A stretch of DNA of 64,000 bases from Lysobacter enzymogenes (GTDB lineage: Bacteria > Pseudomonadota > Gammaproteobacteria > Xanthomonadales > Xanthomonadaceae): positions 2,666,001 to 2,730,000 of the forward strand of contig NZ_CP067396.1 in assembly GCF_023617245.1 (NCBI RefSeq). The letters are read 5' to 3'. Positions 1 through 9,009 of the stretch are shown here, piece after piece (position 1 is the stretch's first letter; every line of letters begins with the position of its first letter). Below the pieces are notes generated by a model, which saw nothing but the letters and a program-made list of their open reading frames with translations, did no database searches and was not told where the DNA came from. Both the position numbers and the translations under genes were made by a program.

Positions 1-658
1 CGACGCCGGTGTCGGGCAGCGCCTCGTCGGGCGCGAGGGTGGTGTCGGCCATCGCCGCCAACAGCATCGCCAGGCCCGGGTCGGCGCTCGACGGCGCGTC
101 GCCGTCGCGGCGCAGCGGCGCCTGCAGCGAGGCCGGCGAATCCAGCCACGCCGACAGCGCGCGCGTGGCCAGTCCGCTCTTGGGCCAGGCGGCGTCGAAG
201 GCGCCGTTGGTCATCGCGTGCACGCCGGGGGCGACGGCGAAGGTCTGGTAGCCGCCGGCGCCCGCGGGCGGGTGGTTGCTGCCGAAGCGCAGCGCTTCGC
301 CGTCCCACAGCAGCAGGTTGAAGCGGCCGAATTGCGCGGCGTCCGCGCGCAACGCGTCCAGGCATTGCCGCGCGCTCATCGCGCCGTGGACGAAGTCGCG
401 CACCAGCGCGCCGCGCGAGCGCGGCGCGGTTTCGGGCTGGCGCCCGTCGCGCACGTTGGTGACCGCGGCGAGGCGGCCGCGGTCGGACACCATCAGCCAA
501 CTGCCGCCCTGCGAAAGATCGCGGCCGCCGAAGGCGTGCGCATCGTCGGGATCGGCGCCGGCCGGCGCGGTCGGCCGGGCGTGGGCTTCATCGCGGTTGG
601 CGATCAACGCCAGGCGATAGCGGGGATGGTGTTGCCAGGCGAGGGCGATCAGGCACAT
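1..658 (-). CDS. NRDE family (TANGO2-like) protein, 3' end missing
   Basis: The reading frame starts at an ATG (658-656) and stays open to the left edge, giving about 219 residues with the C-terminus outside the window. The N-terminus reads MCLIALAWQHHPRYRLALIA followed by NRDE, the motif that names this family. Further on are GGSWLMVSDRGRLAAVTNVR and a late ALPDTGV stretch, all typical of NRDE/TANGO2 proteins of about 250-270 residues. Bacterial members have no firmly established reaction; eukaryotic TANGO2 has been linked to Golgi organisation and haem or lipid handling. A catalytic N-terminal cysteine (Cys2 after Met removal) is plausible because the family has an Ntn-hydrolase-like start. 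No operon partner is visible in the window. Identification is firm; function is not. Confidence 0.9.
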   Translation of the reverse strand, partial: MCLIALAWQHHPRYRLALIANRDEAHARPTAPAGADPDDAHAFGGRDLSQGGSWLMVSDRGRLAAVTNVRDGRQPETAPRSRGALVRDFVHGAMSARQCLDALRADAAQFGRFNLLLWDGEALRFGSNHPPAGAGGYQTFAVAPGVHAMTNGAFDAAWPKSGLATRALSAWLDSPASLQAPLRRDGDAPSSADPGLAMLLAAMADTTLAPDEALPDTGV

Positions 659-865
659 GGCCGCATTCTAGTCCCGCCATCGCCGCATAGTTGCTCACAG
701 CCGCGCGCGCGCGGCAACCGGCCGCGGGCGCAGTCCGGGCGGGACCTATGGCAGATGCCGCGGCGGCGCGCTGGCCATATTCTGGCCACCGTCGCATCGA
801 TTGAGATCGCTCCCCGCTTTGCTAGCCGGCTCGCAATTCGGCCGGCTCGCAGGGGAGGGCAATCG

Positions 866-1201
866 ATGAATCGTGGCGCCAGGATGTTGTTGCAATTGTT
901 CGCGCCGGCCGCGGTGGTCGCGGCGGGCGCGTTCGCCGCCGGGAGCCTGCTGGCGGACGCCGCCCAGGCCGCCGCGACGGCGCCGGCGGGTTCCTATGCG
1001 TGGCTGGCGCAGTGCCTGCAGTTCGGCGGCCTCGGCACGGCCGCGACGATGCTCGCCCATTCGTGCTGGCGCCTGTGGCGCTGGGAACGCGGCAGGGAGC
1101 CGCAATGCCCCTGCGGCGGCCTGTTGTCGCGGCCGCAGCGCAGCCGCCACGGCCGCCGCCGCCGCTGCCTGGGATGCCGACGCCCTCAACCGGAGACCTG
1201 A
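866..1201 (+). CDS. Small membrane protein with C-terminal cysteine pairs
   Basis: A 111-residue frame starting at an ATG with an AGGGGAG ribosome-binding site 8 bases upstream. The N-terminal third contains a hydrophobic segment (about residues 8-30) and a second weaker one follows. The C-terminus has CPCGG and, after an Arg-rich stretch, CLGC, so two CxxC-like pairs could bind zinc. The family is not recognised. The ribosome-binding site and the ordered cysteines support a real gene; codon use in this GC-rich stretch also leaves other frames open, which lowers confidence. Confidence 0.5.
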   Translation: MNRGARMLLQLFAPAAVVAAGAFAAGSLLADAAQAAATAPAGSYAWLAQCLQFGGLGTAATMLAHSCWRLWRWERGREPQCPCGGLLSRPQRSRHGRRRRCLGCRRPQPET

Positions 1202-1203
1202 CC

Positions 1204-1368
1204 ATGCTCACCGCCGCCGCCATCCGTTGCACCGTCGCGCTGTGGCCGGTCGTGGCCGCGGCCGCGTCGGCCGGCGAACCCGGCGGCGGCGAGGCGCCGC
1301 CGCATCGCGACCCGCAGGACGAAGCGGCGGCCGCGGCCGAGCCGATCGAACCGTGCCGCCCCAGCTGA
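1204..1368 (+). CDS. Possible 54-residue secreted or exported peptide
   Basis: The ATG lies two bases after the stop of the preceding small gene, so the two would be translationally linked. The product has a hydrophobic N-terminal stretch ending in an AxAxAG-type region (residues about 5-24), then a Glu/Ala-rich acidic tail. No family is recognised. It could be a short exported peptide or a chance frame in GC-rich DNA. Confidence 0.3.
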   Translation: MLTAAAIRCTVALWPVVAAAASAGEPGGGEAPPHRDPQDEAAAAAEPIEPCRPS

Positions 1369-1435
1369 GCGTGCCTTTGCTGAGCCGGACGGGGCAGACG
1401 CCGGGCCCCGGCCTTGCTATGATGCGCCACCCGCT

Positions 1436-1522
1436 GCCGGAGTGGCGGAATCGGTAGACGCAGCGGACTCAAAATCCGCCGCCCTTAAAAGCGTGTGGGT
1501 TCGAGTCCCACCTCCGGCACCA
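1436..1522 (+). tRNA. tRNA-Leu, anticodon CAA
   Basis: A complete 87-nt class II tRNA. The acceptor arms GCCGGAG (1436-1442) and CTCCGGC (1512-1518) pair perfectly and are followed by the discriminator A and an encoded CCA. The D arm contains TCGGTAGACG, the T loop contains GTTCGAGTC, and a long variable arm lies between as in leucine tRNAs. The anticodon loop reads C-T-CAA-A-A, giving anticodon CAA for UUG codons. Confidence 0.97.
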
Positions 1523-2057
1523 AGCCCCTTTGCGGCTCAACGGTTTCAGCGGATTCGGTGTAATTCTTGGCAGCGCAGCGCGCGCCATCGCAGCGATTCT
1601 TGGCGCCCCACCGGCGCCGCACCCAAGTGCTCCGTTGTGGTCGCCTTCGCGCGGCAGCTCGCTTTTTCGTCCGCCCAACGACTTGCCCCGGCTGCGCTTG
1701 GTCGTTCCTGCCTTGGCGGATGGATAGCGCAGCAGGACCCGGCAGGGATTGGCCGACGGCTTATCTCGGCGCCGGTTTCATGCGTCCGCGGCCTGTGCGT
1801 CGTATCGATCGGCCACGCGAGCGTCTTTCCAGTTCCGGGCGATTCGCTTCGCGCTCGAATCCGGCCGAATGTTCGATGGCCCGCGCGCAATCCGAGCCGA
1901 GCGGCTCTTTCAGGCTCGCAGCGCGACGCAATCTGCTCAATATCCGACGAACGAAGCGGCAGGCATGCGTAAGGCGATTCATCGCGACCGACGTCTGGCG
2001 ACGCTTCGCCGAGACGACAACGCCCCGGCGTTTCGCTGCGCCCTCGACGCGCTACCG
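1523..2057. other. Stretch without a convincing gene
   Basis: About 535 bases between the tRNA and the terminator of the next minus-strand gene. Open frames exist on both strands but none has a ribosome-binding site, a recognisable domain or ordered composition. Confidence 0.5.
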
Positions 2058-2092
2058 CAAAAAACAAAGAAGGCCCCGAACGGGGCCTTCTT
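2058..2092 (-). terminator. Rho-independent terminator of the 58-residue Gln/Gly-rich gene
   Basis: Arms at 2067-2078 and 2081-2092 pair perfectly over 12 bases (or 11 with a four-base loop). Read on the minus strand, the hairpin is followed by TTGTTTTTTG. It lies 16 bases past the stop codon of the upstream minus-strand gene. Confidence 0.85.
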
Positions 2093-2107
2093 CCGATCAA
2101 GGGCTGG

Positions 2108-2284
2108 TCAACGCTGCGGGTTCTGTCCGCCGCGCTGCTGCTGGTCCTGATCGTCCTCGCCCTGATCCTGGCCGGGACGTTCGCGGTCCTTTTGTTCCTG
2201 GCCCTGTTGGCCCTGCTGGTCCCGCTTGCCGGGATCGCCCTGTTGACCCGGCTGACCGGGTTGGCCTTGCTGATGGTTGCCCAT
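2108..2284 (-). CDS. 58-residue Gln/Gly/Asp-rich disordered protein
   Basis: Starts at an ATG preceded by AGGTGAG and ends just before a strong terminator, so this is a complete single-gene unit. The product begins MGNHQQGQPGQPGQQ and continues with DQQGQQGQEQ and GEDDQDQQQR, making it very hydrophilic with almost no hydrophobic residues. Such composition indicates an intrinsically disordered protein, possibly stress-related like other Gly/Gln/Asp-rich bacterial hydrophilins, but that is inference only. No domain is recognised. The clean start signal and terminator are the main evidence that it is expressed. Confidence 0.75.
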   Translation of the reverse strand: MGNHQQGQPGQPGQQGDPGKRDQQGQQGQEQKDRERPGQDQGEDDQDQQQRGGQNPQR

Positions 2285-2684
2285 TTGCTCACCTCATGTT
2301 TGATCCGGATCGGAGCGACTCGGATCAGTCGAAGCTGCGCGTGGAGCGGTTAACGAGGCATCGCGTTTTCGCGCGCGGGCGATCACTGTTCGGGAACAAC
2401 GCCGCAACAATTCGGGCGTAATGTCTGATCGATCCCGATTCAGGACTAAATCGTTCAGATCGAGCGGGACGGTCGCGGCGATAATGTCCGAGCGCTGCGC
2501 GTCGCATTATGGAAAAGGCGGCGCTGTTGCGTCGTTCGCGCGCGTCGCGATGAAAAACACAGGTTTGCTCGGTCACCCTACGCTCAATAACCGCGCCGCA
2601 CCAGCTTTTTATTTTTCGCGGTTTTTCCGGCGATTTTGCGCGATGGCGCGCATACTGGCGTTCAATCGCAAAGAGTGGAGCGCC
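2285..2684. other. Intergenic region between divergent genes
   Basis: About 400 bases between the divergently oriented Gln-rich gene and a two-gene unit. It is somewhat richer in A/T than its surroundings, as expected for a region holding promoters for both sides. No particular promoter could be singled out and no gene was seen. Confidence 0.45.
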
Positions 2685-2954
2685 GTGGAACATCATGTCG
2701 AGTGGTTCCAGTTCACTCTCCCGATCGATCAGACGATAGGTCCGGAGGCGTTGCGCGCGCTGTGGATGCGCGCCTGCGGATCGACCAACGTTTCTGTCCA
2801 GCGCAATAGCCGAACGATCCTGGGGCGCAGGACTCCCGTTTACTCGCTGCGCGCGTCCGCGCGCCTGGGCGGGCTCGCGGTCGTCGAGGCCCGGTTGCGG
2901 GATTTGATGCAAGAGGCGCGATTGAACAGCAAGCTCACCGCCGTGGTCCGTTGA
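2685..2954 (+). CDS. Unknown 89-residue protein, first gene of a pair
   Basis: The GTG at 2685 is chosen because AGTGGAG lies 5 bases upstream and because sequence before it in the same frame is low-quality (Arg/Ser/Phe-rich). The product begins VEHHVEWFQFTLPIDQTIG and has no membrane segment or signal peptide. A downstream gene starts 8 bases after its stop, suggesting co-translation. No known family is recognised. The pattern of a beta-like start followed by an Arg/Leu-rich helix suggests a small cytosolic protein. Confidence 0.5.
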   Translation: MEHHVEWFQFTLPIDQTIGPEALRALWMRACGSTNVSVQRNSRTILGRRTPVYSLRASARLGGLAVVEARLRDLMQEARLNSKLTAVVR

Positions 2955-2961
2955 GGCACGC

Positions 2962-3336
2962 ATGCAAAACAGTTTCGATATCGCCATTGGGCGCTGCCAG
3001 TCGGTCACCGGGAAAGAAGTCGTCGTCGAGTTGGATACGGCGATGGTCAGCCGCCTGGTCCCGGGTCACCCGTGGCATAGAAGCGGGACCAGCAAGCTCA
3101 AGCTGGCGATCGAGCTGTGCAGCGCGCAGCGTCCGCCGCAGCCGGGTTGCGAGACCTTTCTCAACCGGGACGCGATCTTGAAGAACCCTTCGGGCCGCTT
3201 CGACTTGCTCGGCGACGGACAGTTCACCGCCGTGCGCTTGAAGGCCTTGGCGGCGAACACCGAGCCCGAGTTGCTGGAGCCGGCGCCGAAGTTGAACTGG
3301 GCCGAACGCCGGGCGAGCCGGCCGCATCGCGCTTGA
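2962..3336 (+). CDS. Unknown 124-residue protein, second gene of a pair
   Basis: Starts at an ATG with TGAGG 5 bases upstream, only 8 bases after the previous stop, so the two genes probably form an operon. The product starts MQNSFDIAIGRCQSVTGKEV, is soluble, and holds three cysteines (residues about 12, 53 and 63) and a Pro/Arg-rich end. No family is recognised. Taken with its partner it could be part of a small regulatory or conflict system, but the sequence gives no direct evidence for this. Confidence 0.5.
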   Translation: MQNSFDIAIGRCQSVTGKEVVVELDTAMVSRLVPGHPWHRSGTSKLKLAIELCSAQRPPQPGCETFLNRDAILKNPSGRFDLLGDGQFTAVRLKALAANTEPELLEPAPKLNWAERRASRPHRA

Positions 3337-3743
3337 GCGCCCGCGCATCGCGCACGCTGCAGGCGCTTCGCCCGCGGCGCTTGGGCGGTCCGTTCGCCGC
3401 ATCGCTAGTCGACGCCGAACGCGCGTCCTGCGAGCGGCGCGTTCCCGGTCTTGCCGGCCTTGAGGTCGGCGCGTAGCGTCAGCGCGCTGTCGCTTGGTTT
3501 CGTGGCCTCCCGGGTACTGACGCGATGGGCGCCTCCAAGCGGTCGTGGTTGGCCGAACGCCACGTCTTGCCGAAAGCCCGCGGGGCATGCAACTGTTCGC
3601 GCGCGGGTATCGCTTGAACGGCATCGTTGCTGCACCGCGGCGTTCGACGGTGGTTGAAGACTGGCAGGCCGGGCCGAAGTCGGTCCGGCCATGACAGGCG
3701 CAGCGCTGCCATCGGACAGCGCACGGGGCGAGGAGCGAATCGG
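3337..3743. other. Stretch without a convincing gene
   Basis: About 400 bases with overlapping frames on both strands, none with a plausible start signal or recognisable product. Confidence 0.4.
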
Positions 3744-4109
3744 GTGTCGGACTCTTTCTCGGTTTTGGGCGTCGTCGCGATCGCCTTGCTGCCGGTGGCC
3801 GTGACGGCGTTCTTCGGGTATCGGTACGGCTATCGCCAGCAAGTGAGTGCGTTCGGCTGCTTTTGGCGGGCCGTGGTGCTGGCCACGCTGTTGAGCTGGT
3901 CGCTGCTGGGCGGCTCCTCGCACGACGCCGCCTGGGGATTGTTTCTACCGAATGTCGTCGTCATCGCGCTCGCGGGCTTCGCGGGCGCCGACTACGCCGT
4001 GCCGCCGCTGTGGGTCGCGCCGCTGGCGCATTTGATCGTGTTCGCGCTTGCGGTGAAGTACGGCTACCAAAGCAAAGAGCGCGAGTATTCGAAGTTTCCA
4101 TCGCAGTGA
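3744..4109 (+). CDS. Small membrane protein, about three TM segments
   Basis: A GTG start is chosen because GAGGAG lies 8 bases upstream. The 121-residue product has hydrophobic segments at about residues 5-23, 39-56 and 69-84, with a further hydrophobic stretch near 88-104 and a charged C-terminus (KYGYQSKEREYSKFPSQ). It is predicted to be an inner-membrane protein with no recognisable catalytic motif. A longer upstream frame exists but is Arg-rich and not membrane-like, so the shorter product is preferred. Confidence 0.6.
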   Translation: MSDSFSVLGVVAIALLPVAVTAFFGYRYGYRQQVSAFGCFWRAVVLATLLSWSLLGGSSHDAAWGLFLPNVVVIALAGFAGADYAVPPLWVAPLAHLIVFALAVKYGYQSKEREYSKFPSQ

Positions 4110-4279
4110 GTGTCGGCCCGGCAGCGATGTCCGTCGTGGATCGATAGCGTTCTTTCTTGCGCCGCGCACGCAAGCGCTGGATCGGCCCGGCAGTGCGCGC
4201 TTCGGCGCAGGTCGCAAGGCGGGGCCGACGGAATTCATCCGGCCGCTGCGGTGGCGCGGCTCGGCTACGGCACGAGCGA

Positions 4280-4714
4280 TCAGTCGCCGGCGTTGCCGGG
4301 CTCGAACGCCCGCTCCGGCAGCGGCTTGCCGCACCACGGGCAATACCGCGCGAAGCTCCATTGCCCGTCGATGCGCCAGCACGGGTCCTCGTTGCGGAAC
4401 AGGGCGAAGGAAAACGTCGGCCGCGCGCGCGGTTCGTTGACGGCTTCGAACATCGCCGCGCAGCAATAGCGGGCGGTGCGCGCGCGCCAGGCGGCGCGGA
4501 CCGGGTCGCGGGCGTCGTGCCAGGGCCGGCAGTGCGGGCAGTCGGCGATGTGGCGGGCGGCGAGTTCGGCGGCCGCTTCGGCGGGGCCGAGCTGGGTTTC
4601 GTCGAGTTCGAGCAGACCGTCCAGGGTCGCGGCGATGAGGTCCGCATCGCCGCCGCCGCGCACGAATTCGTCGATGCAGCGTTGGGCGCTCAGGCAGGCG
4701 GGCGGCAGGGGCAT
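4280..4714 (-). CDS. CxxC zinc-motif protein, DUF6980-like
   Basis: A 144-residue product from the ATG at 4714. It contains CPHC near residue 63 and CPWCGKPL near the C-terminus, separated by YCCAAMFEAVNE and an SFARYCPWCG segment. The arrangement of CC-M-F...W-x-F-x-R-Y-CPWCG-x-x-L is that of DUF6980-type proteins, which probably bind zinc; their role is unknown. The N-terminal 60 residues are an acidic alpha-helical region rich in Ala/Leu/Glu. The frame stays open upstream, but the sequence before the chosen Met is low-complexity Arg/Ser/Pro. Confidence 0.65.
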   Translation of the reverse strand: MPLPPACLSAQRCIDEFVRGGGDADLIAATLDGLLELDETQLGPAEAAAELAARHIADCPHCRPWHDARDPVRAAWRARTARYCCAAMFEAVNEPRARPTFSFALFRNEDPCWRIDGQWSFARYCPWCGKPLPERAFEPGNAGD

Positions 4715-4991
4715 GGGGGCGGCACGGTCGATGGAGGGAGGCCGGCACCAAGCCGGCGCCGGCATCATTCTGCCGTGCCTGGCGGCGCGCGAGCGGTCGT
4801 CCGGCCCGGACGCACGGCCCGCGGTGGAGGCCGGTCGCCGCGACACAACGGCGCGCCCGATCCGCGACGCACTGCCGGCTCGCGCCTGGCCGCTTGTCCG
4901 CCCGCTTGACGTAGTTGCGCCGGCGCCCAGTTCCGCGGCCGCGGCTGGGTTAGGCTGTCGCCGCCAACCGACCTGCCACATGGGGAACGAC

Positions 4992-5282
4992 GTGACCGAA
5001 CACGCCGCGCTGCAGGAGCTCAAAGAGGGGATGCAGTACATGCAGCAGCAGCTGCAGTTCATGGCCGAGGACCTGGCCCGGATGAAGGGCGAGTGCTCGG
5101 CCTACCGCGAGTTCTCGATGCAGTTGATCGCGCGCGCGCCGTCCGCGGATTCGTCCAACGCGCTGGGCCTGGTGCGCGATCCGCGCCAGTTGGCCAACGC
5201 GCCGGATCTGCTGTTCCGCGAAGGCATGAGCCAGGCGATCGCGCACCTGGCGCATGCGGTGGGGCAGCAGACGCCGATCTGA
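4992..5282 (+). CDS. Small coiled-coil protein of unknown function
   Basis: The GTG at 4992 is preferred over the ATG at 4980 because GGGGA lies at correct spacing only for the GTG. The 96-residue product begins with a helical heptad-like region (LQELKEGMQYMQQQLQFMAE, then DLARMKGEC) suited to oligomerisation. A second helical part, LLFREGMSQAIAHLAHAV, is near the end. No enzymatic motif or export signal is present. Confidence 0.6.
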   Translation: MTEHAALQELKEGMQYMQQQLQFMAEDLARMKGECSAYREFSMQLIARAPSADSSNALGLVRDPRQLANAPDLLFREGMSQAIAHLAHAVGQQTPI

Positions 5283-5334
5283 GGCGTGGCTGCGCCGGAC
5301 GCGGTCGATTCGGGCCCTGACGGTCTCGCCTCGG

Positions 5335-5886
5335 TCAGATCCAGATCTCGTCGGTCGGGCACAGGAACACCGCCCGGCGCAGGTCGTCGCGCCAGCCGAA
5401 CTTGCGCGGTTTCTTGTTGCCTTCCCAGATCGGCCGCGTGGCCGGGTCTTCGTCGATGCGGATCGCGAAACCGTCGTCGAGCGACAGGTCCATGGATTTG
5501 CGGCGCACTTCCAGCGCGGCGATCGTGCGGCCGAGCACCCGGCCGGAAAGTTCGTCGCCCAGGTCCGAGCGCCACGGCGGCGGGGCGCCGTCGCGGGCGT
5601 AACGAGGGTCCTCGACCCGGCGCCCCTCGGCGATCATCCATTGCGCCGCGCCCCACAGCGCGAACACCAGCCATTGCGCGTCCAGGCGCAGGCCGAACAT
5701 GCCGGCGCCGCCCATGCCGTAGGTGCCCAGGTTCGAGCAGACTTCGTCGATCCGGCGGCCGACGACCTCGGCCGGCAGCACCGGCGCGGGCTTGAACCGG
5801 ACCAGTTCGGCGGAAGGGCCGAAATAGCCGCGTTGGTCTTCGGGGATCGGCCGTCCGGCCGGGATTTCGAATTTTTTCAGGATCAT
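5335..5886 (-). CDS. Uncharacterised 183-residue protein
   Basis: The frame gives a well-ordered product from MILKKFEIPAGRPIPEDQRG onward, with a Gly-rich YGMGGAGMFGL segment and a conserved-looking WLVFALWGAAQWM core, ending in FLCPTDEIWI. No family is recognised. No ribosome-binding site is clear at the chosen ATG. The frame is open further upstream, and the region just before (ASLALAGALLSAPPTPAYG) looks like a signal peptide, so the true start may lie further out (for example at the Met encoded near 6033) and the protein may be exported. It overlaps no other credible gene. Confidence 0.6.
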   Translation of the reverse strand: MILKKFEIPAGRPIPEDQRGYFGPSAELVRFKPAPVLPAEVVGRRIDEVCSNLGTYGMGGAGMFGLRLDAQWLVFALWGAAQWMIAEGRRVEDPRYARDGAPPPWRSDLGDELSGRVLGRTIAALEVRRKSMDLSLDDGFAIRIDEDPATRPIWEGNKKPRKFGWRDDLRRAVFLCPTDEIWI

Positions 5887-6174
5887 GCGGGGCGGGTGCG
5901 GGATGCCGTACGCGGGCGTCGGCGGGGCGGAAAGGAGGGCGCCGGCCAAGGCGAGGCTGGCGGTCCGACGGCGTAGGCAGGCGCCGCGAACGCGTCGGCG
6001 GCGCGGCTGCGCGCGGTCGTGTCGACGCAGCATACTCCGGCCATCGCCATCGCCATCGCCATCGCCCGCAGTGGACGCGATCCCGTAGCCGGCCTGCCCG
6101 CGCCCGCGAGTCGGCGTCGCCGCATCGCCGGCACGCGGTACGCTGTCCCGATCCGCCCCGACACGCAGACCCCG

Positions 6175-6633
6175 ATGAAATACGCCCTCGCTTTCGCGGC
6201 CGCCTTGTTCGTCGCCCCGGCCTGCGCCACGTCCATCGCACCCAAGCCGCTGGAGGAACTGGTGCGCGAGTCCGATCACGTCGTCGTCGCCACCGTCGTC
6301 GGCGTCGACATGGTCGACGGCCGCGGCCGCGCGCTGAACGATCCTGCGGCGCGCACCGGCCCCGGATCGGCCAACCGCATGAGTTTCGAGCTGAAGGTCG
6401 AATCGGTGCTGTTCACCCGCGCCGGCTCGCTGCCGCCGCGCATCCGCGTACCCTTGTGGTCGATGTGGCACTACCAACTGGGAACGATGCGGGACGAGGT
6501 CGTCGGCTCGCGCGGCATCTTCCTGCTCAAGGGCGCGCCACCGAAAGGCGACCGTTATGAGCCGGCGTACCCGGGCGGTTTCCAGCGCCCGCTGGAGGAG
6601 CGCGAACAGATCGAGCGATTGTTGCCGCGCTGA
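6175..6633 (+). CDS. Secreted protein of unknown function
   Basis: A 152-residue product with a clear signal peptide (MKYALAFAAALFVAPACA, then TSIAPKP), so the mature form is likely periplasmic. The mature part starts with a LEELVRESDHVVVATVVGVD segment. This pattern is common in exported proteins of unknown role in this family, where a short beta-rich domain follows a statement like 'S-D-x-V-V-x-A-x-V'. It ends with EEREQIERLLPR. It is read divergently from the uncharacterised gene to its left; the 290-base space between contains a run of about four ATCGCC units near 6044-6067. Confidence 0.7.
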   Translation: MKYALAFAAALFVAPACATSIAPKPLEELVRESDHVVVATVVGVDMVDGRGRALNDPAARTGPGSANRMSFELKVESVLFTRAGSLPPRIRVPLWSMWHYQLGTMRDEVVGSRGIFLLKGAPPKGDRYEPAYPGGFQRPLEEREQIERLLPR

Positions 6634-6772
6634 GCCCGCGCGGCGTGCGCCGTCGCGTCGCGGGCCGCCATTGGGCACCCTGACTTTCTTCGGTTGACCG
6701 TCGCCGCGATGAATTCCGATCATCCGGCGATCGCGCCGCTGCCGGCGCATCATAGCTCCGGAGCGCGATCGG

Positions 6773-7513
6773 ATGGATGCGGCGATCTTCTCTCTCAGCT
6801 TCGCCGTCGCCGCGTTCGTGGTGTCCGCGTTGTGCAAGCCCTTCGACCGCCGGCTGACGCTCGCGGCCGGAGCGCTGTTCGCGCTCTATCTCGGGCTCGA
6901 CGATCTGGTCACCGGCCTGGCGTCGAGCGTGCCGGCGCTGGCCGTGGTCGGCGGCGCCTGGAACTGGTCGGGCAAGCTCTACAGCCTGGCGTTGGCCGCG
7001 CTGGTCGCGCTGGCGCTGGGCATCAAGCCGGCCGCGCTCGGATTGACGCTGCGCCAGCGGCATCTGGGCACCAGCCTGGCGGTGCTGGGGTTGTTCGTGG
7101 TGTGGGGGCTGGGCCTGGGACTGTGGTTCAAGCCGGGCGTGGCGGACGCGGAAACGCTCGCGTTCCAGGTCAGCATGCCCGGTCTGGCCGAGGAACTGGC
7201 CTATCGCGGCATCGCGCCGGCCCTGTTGCTGGGCTGGATCGGCGGGCGCGAACCGGGGCAGGAGGAGCGCATGCCCTGGGCGGCGATCGTCGCCACCGCG
7301 GTGCTGTTCGGGCTCTGGCACGGGCTGGGCTATGCGCGCGGCGCGTATTCGTTCGACCCGATGTCGGCGCTGTTCCCCTTCATCGGCAGTCTGGCCGGCG
7401 GCTGGCTGCGCTTTCGCAGCGGCAGCCTGTTGTTCCCGCTGCTGATCCACTCGGTGGCGAACCTGGCTTTCCACCTCAGCGCCTATCTCGACGCGTACCT
7501 CGGCGGCGGTTGA
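6773..7513 (+). CDS. CPBP family intramembrane metalloprotease
   Basis: A 246-residue polytopic membrane protein. The CPBP (Abi/CAAX protease and bacteriocin-processing) motifs are all present: EELAYRG (EExxxR) at about residue 141, FGLWHG (FxxxH) at about 181, and HSVAN (HxxxN) at about 227. In this family the Glu and His residues line an intramembrane glutamate-type active site. Substrates in bacteria are mostly unknown; members have been linked to peptide maturation and bacteriocin self-immunity. It is a single gene with its own space on both sides. Family assignment is firm, substrate unknown. Confidence 0.9.
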   Translation: MDAAIFSLSFAVAAFVVSALCKPFDRRLTLAAGALFALYLGLDDLVTGLASSVPALAVVGGAWNWSGKLYSLALAALVALALGIKPAALGLTLRQRHLGTSLAVLGLFVVWGLGLGLWFKPGVADAETLAFQVSMPGLAEELAYRGIAPALLLGWIGGREPGQEERMPWAAIVATAVLFGLWHGLGYARGAYSFDPMSALFPFIGSLAGGWLRFRSGSLLFPLLIHSVANLAFHLSAYLDAYLGGG

Positions 7514-7670
7514 CGCGGCGCCAGGTTGAACCGCAGCTGCACGGCCTGCGGCGCGCGCGCGATCGCTTCCACAATGTCGATTCCTGCGCAGGCGCCCCGG
7601 CGATTAATGGGTACGATCCGCTCGCAAGGCGCTGTCCCATCCCCCAAGCGCCCAACCACGAGGAGCCGTC

Positions 7671-7937
7671 ATGCGCCAGATCTTCGCGTTCTTGCTGTTC
7701 GCCGCGCTGTCGACCGCGGCGCTCGCCCAGGCGGTCGCCTTCGGCAACAAGCTGGTCAGCGTCGGCGACCCGGTCGGGCGGGTGTTCGAAGTCGCTGGCC
7801 AGCCCAGCCGCACGGTGCCGGTCGAGAACAAGTTCGGCGCGCGCGAAGGCGAGCGCCTGGAGTACTTCCTCGGCAACAAGACCGTGCTGATCACGGTGCG
7901 CGACGGCAAGGTGACCCAGGTCCAGGAAGTGTTCTGA
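7671..7937 (+). CDS. DUF2845 family secreted protein
   Basis: An 88-residue product with a signal peptide (MRQIFAFLLFAALSTAALAQ). GAGGAG lies 6 bases before the ATG. The mature part FGNKLVSVGDPVGRVFEVAG, then VENKFGAREGERLEYFLGNK, matches the DUF2845 pattern: a small beta-rich periplasmic domain similar in outline to SmpA/BamE folds. Function is not established. It stands alone and ends 31 bases before the convergent kinase gene. Confidence 0.8.
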   Translation: MRQIFAFLLFAALSTAALAQAVAFGNKLVSVGDPVGRVFEVAGQPSRTVPVENKFGAREGERLEYFLGNKTVLITVRDGKVTQVQEVF

Positions 7938-7968
7938 CCCGGGCGGCGCGACCGCGCGTCGCGCGCGC

Positions 7969-8529
<561 letters not shown>

Positions 8530-8542
8530 CGCGGCGCGCCGC

Positions 8543-8995
8543 TCAGAAGCCGCCGTAGCGCGCCATCGCCGCGGCGCAGACCAGGATCGCGGCCACGGCC
8601 AGCAGTTCCAGCCGGATCAGCAGGCGCAGCGCGCCGACCTGGCGCGGATCCGGCAGGAAGCCCGGATCGGCCTTGAGCGCGCGCCGCCAGCGCAGGAAGC
8701 GCACGGTCGGCAGGATCGACAGCAGCGCGACCAGCACGAACAGGCCGAGCTTGGCGTGGAACCACGGGTTGTGCAGGTAGAACGCGTGGCCCTTGACCCC
8801 GTAGACCACGCGCAGCGCGCCGACGACCAGCAACAGCACCGCGCTCATGCCGTAGCCGGCGTCGAGGCCGGCGAGGCGACGCACGGCGGCGGTGTCGATG
8901 GGGCCGCGCAACAGCACCGATTCGGCCACCAGCATCGCGATCAACGCGAAGACCAGGAGATGGTGGGCGGCGGCCAGGAGCAGGTCGGTGAGCAT
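8543..8995 (-). CDS. DUF2214 family integral membrane protein
   Basis: A 150-residue protein with four hydrophobic segments at about residues 5-25, 47-65, 81-98 and 124-146. The sequence GYGMSAVLLLVVGALRVVYG followed by KGHAFYLHNPWFHAKLGLF is characteristic of DUF2214. The His residues between membrane segments could be metal or haem ligands, but function is unknown. It precedes the kinase gene on the same strand by 13 bases, which suggests an operon. Confidence 0.85.
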   Translation of the reverse strand: MLTDLLLAAAHHLLVFALIAMLVAESVLLRGPIDTAAVRRLAGLDAGYGMSAVLLLVVGALRVVYGVKGHAFYLHNPWFHAKLGLFVLVALLSILPTVRFLRWRRALKADPGFLPDPRQVGALRLLIRLELLAVAAILVCAAAMARYGGF

Positions 8996-9009
8996 GAGGC
9001 GAGAAGGAA

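Noticed and set aside
6044..6067. Short run of ATCGCC units as a possible CRISPR or microsatellite
   Set aside because: Only about four six-base units without spacers; too short for either.
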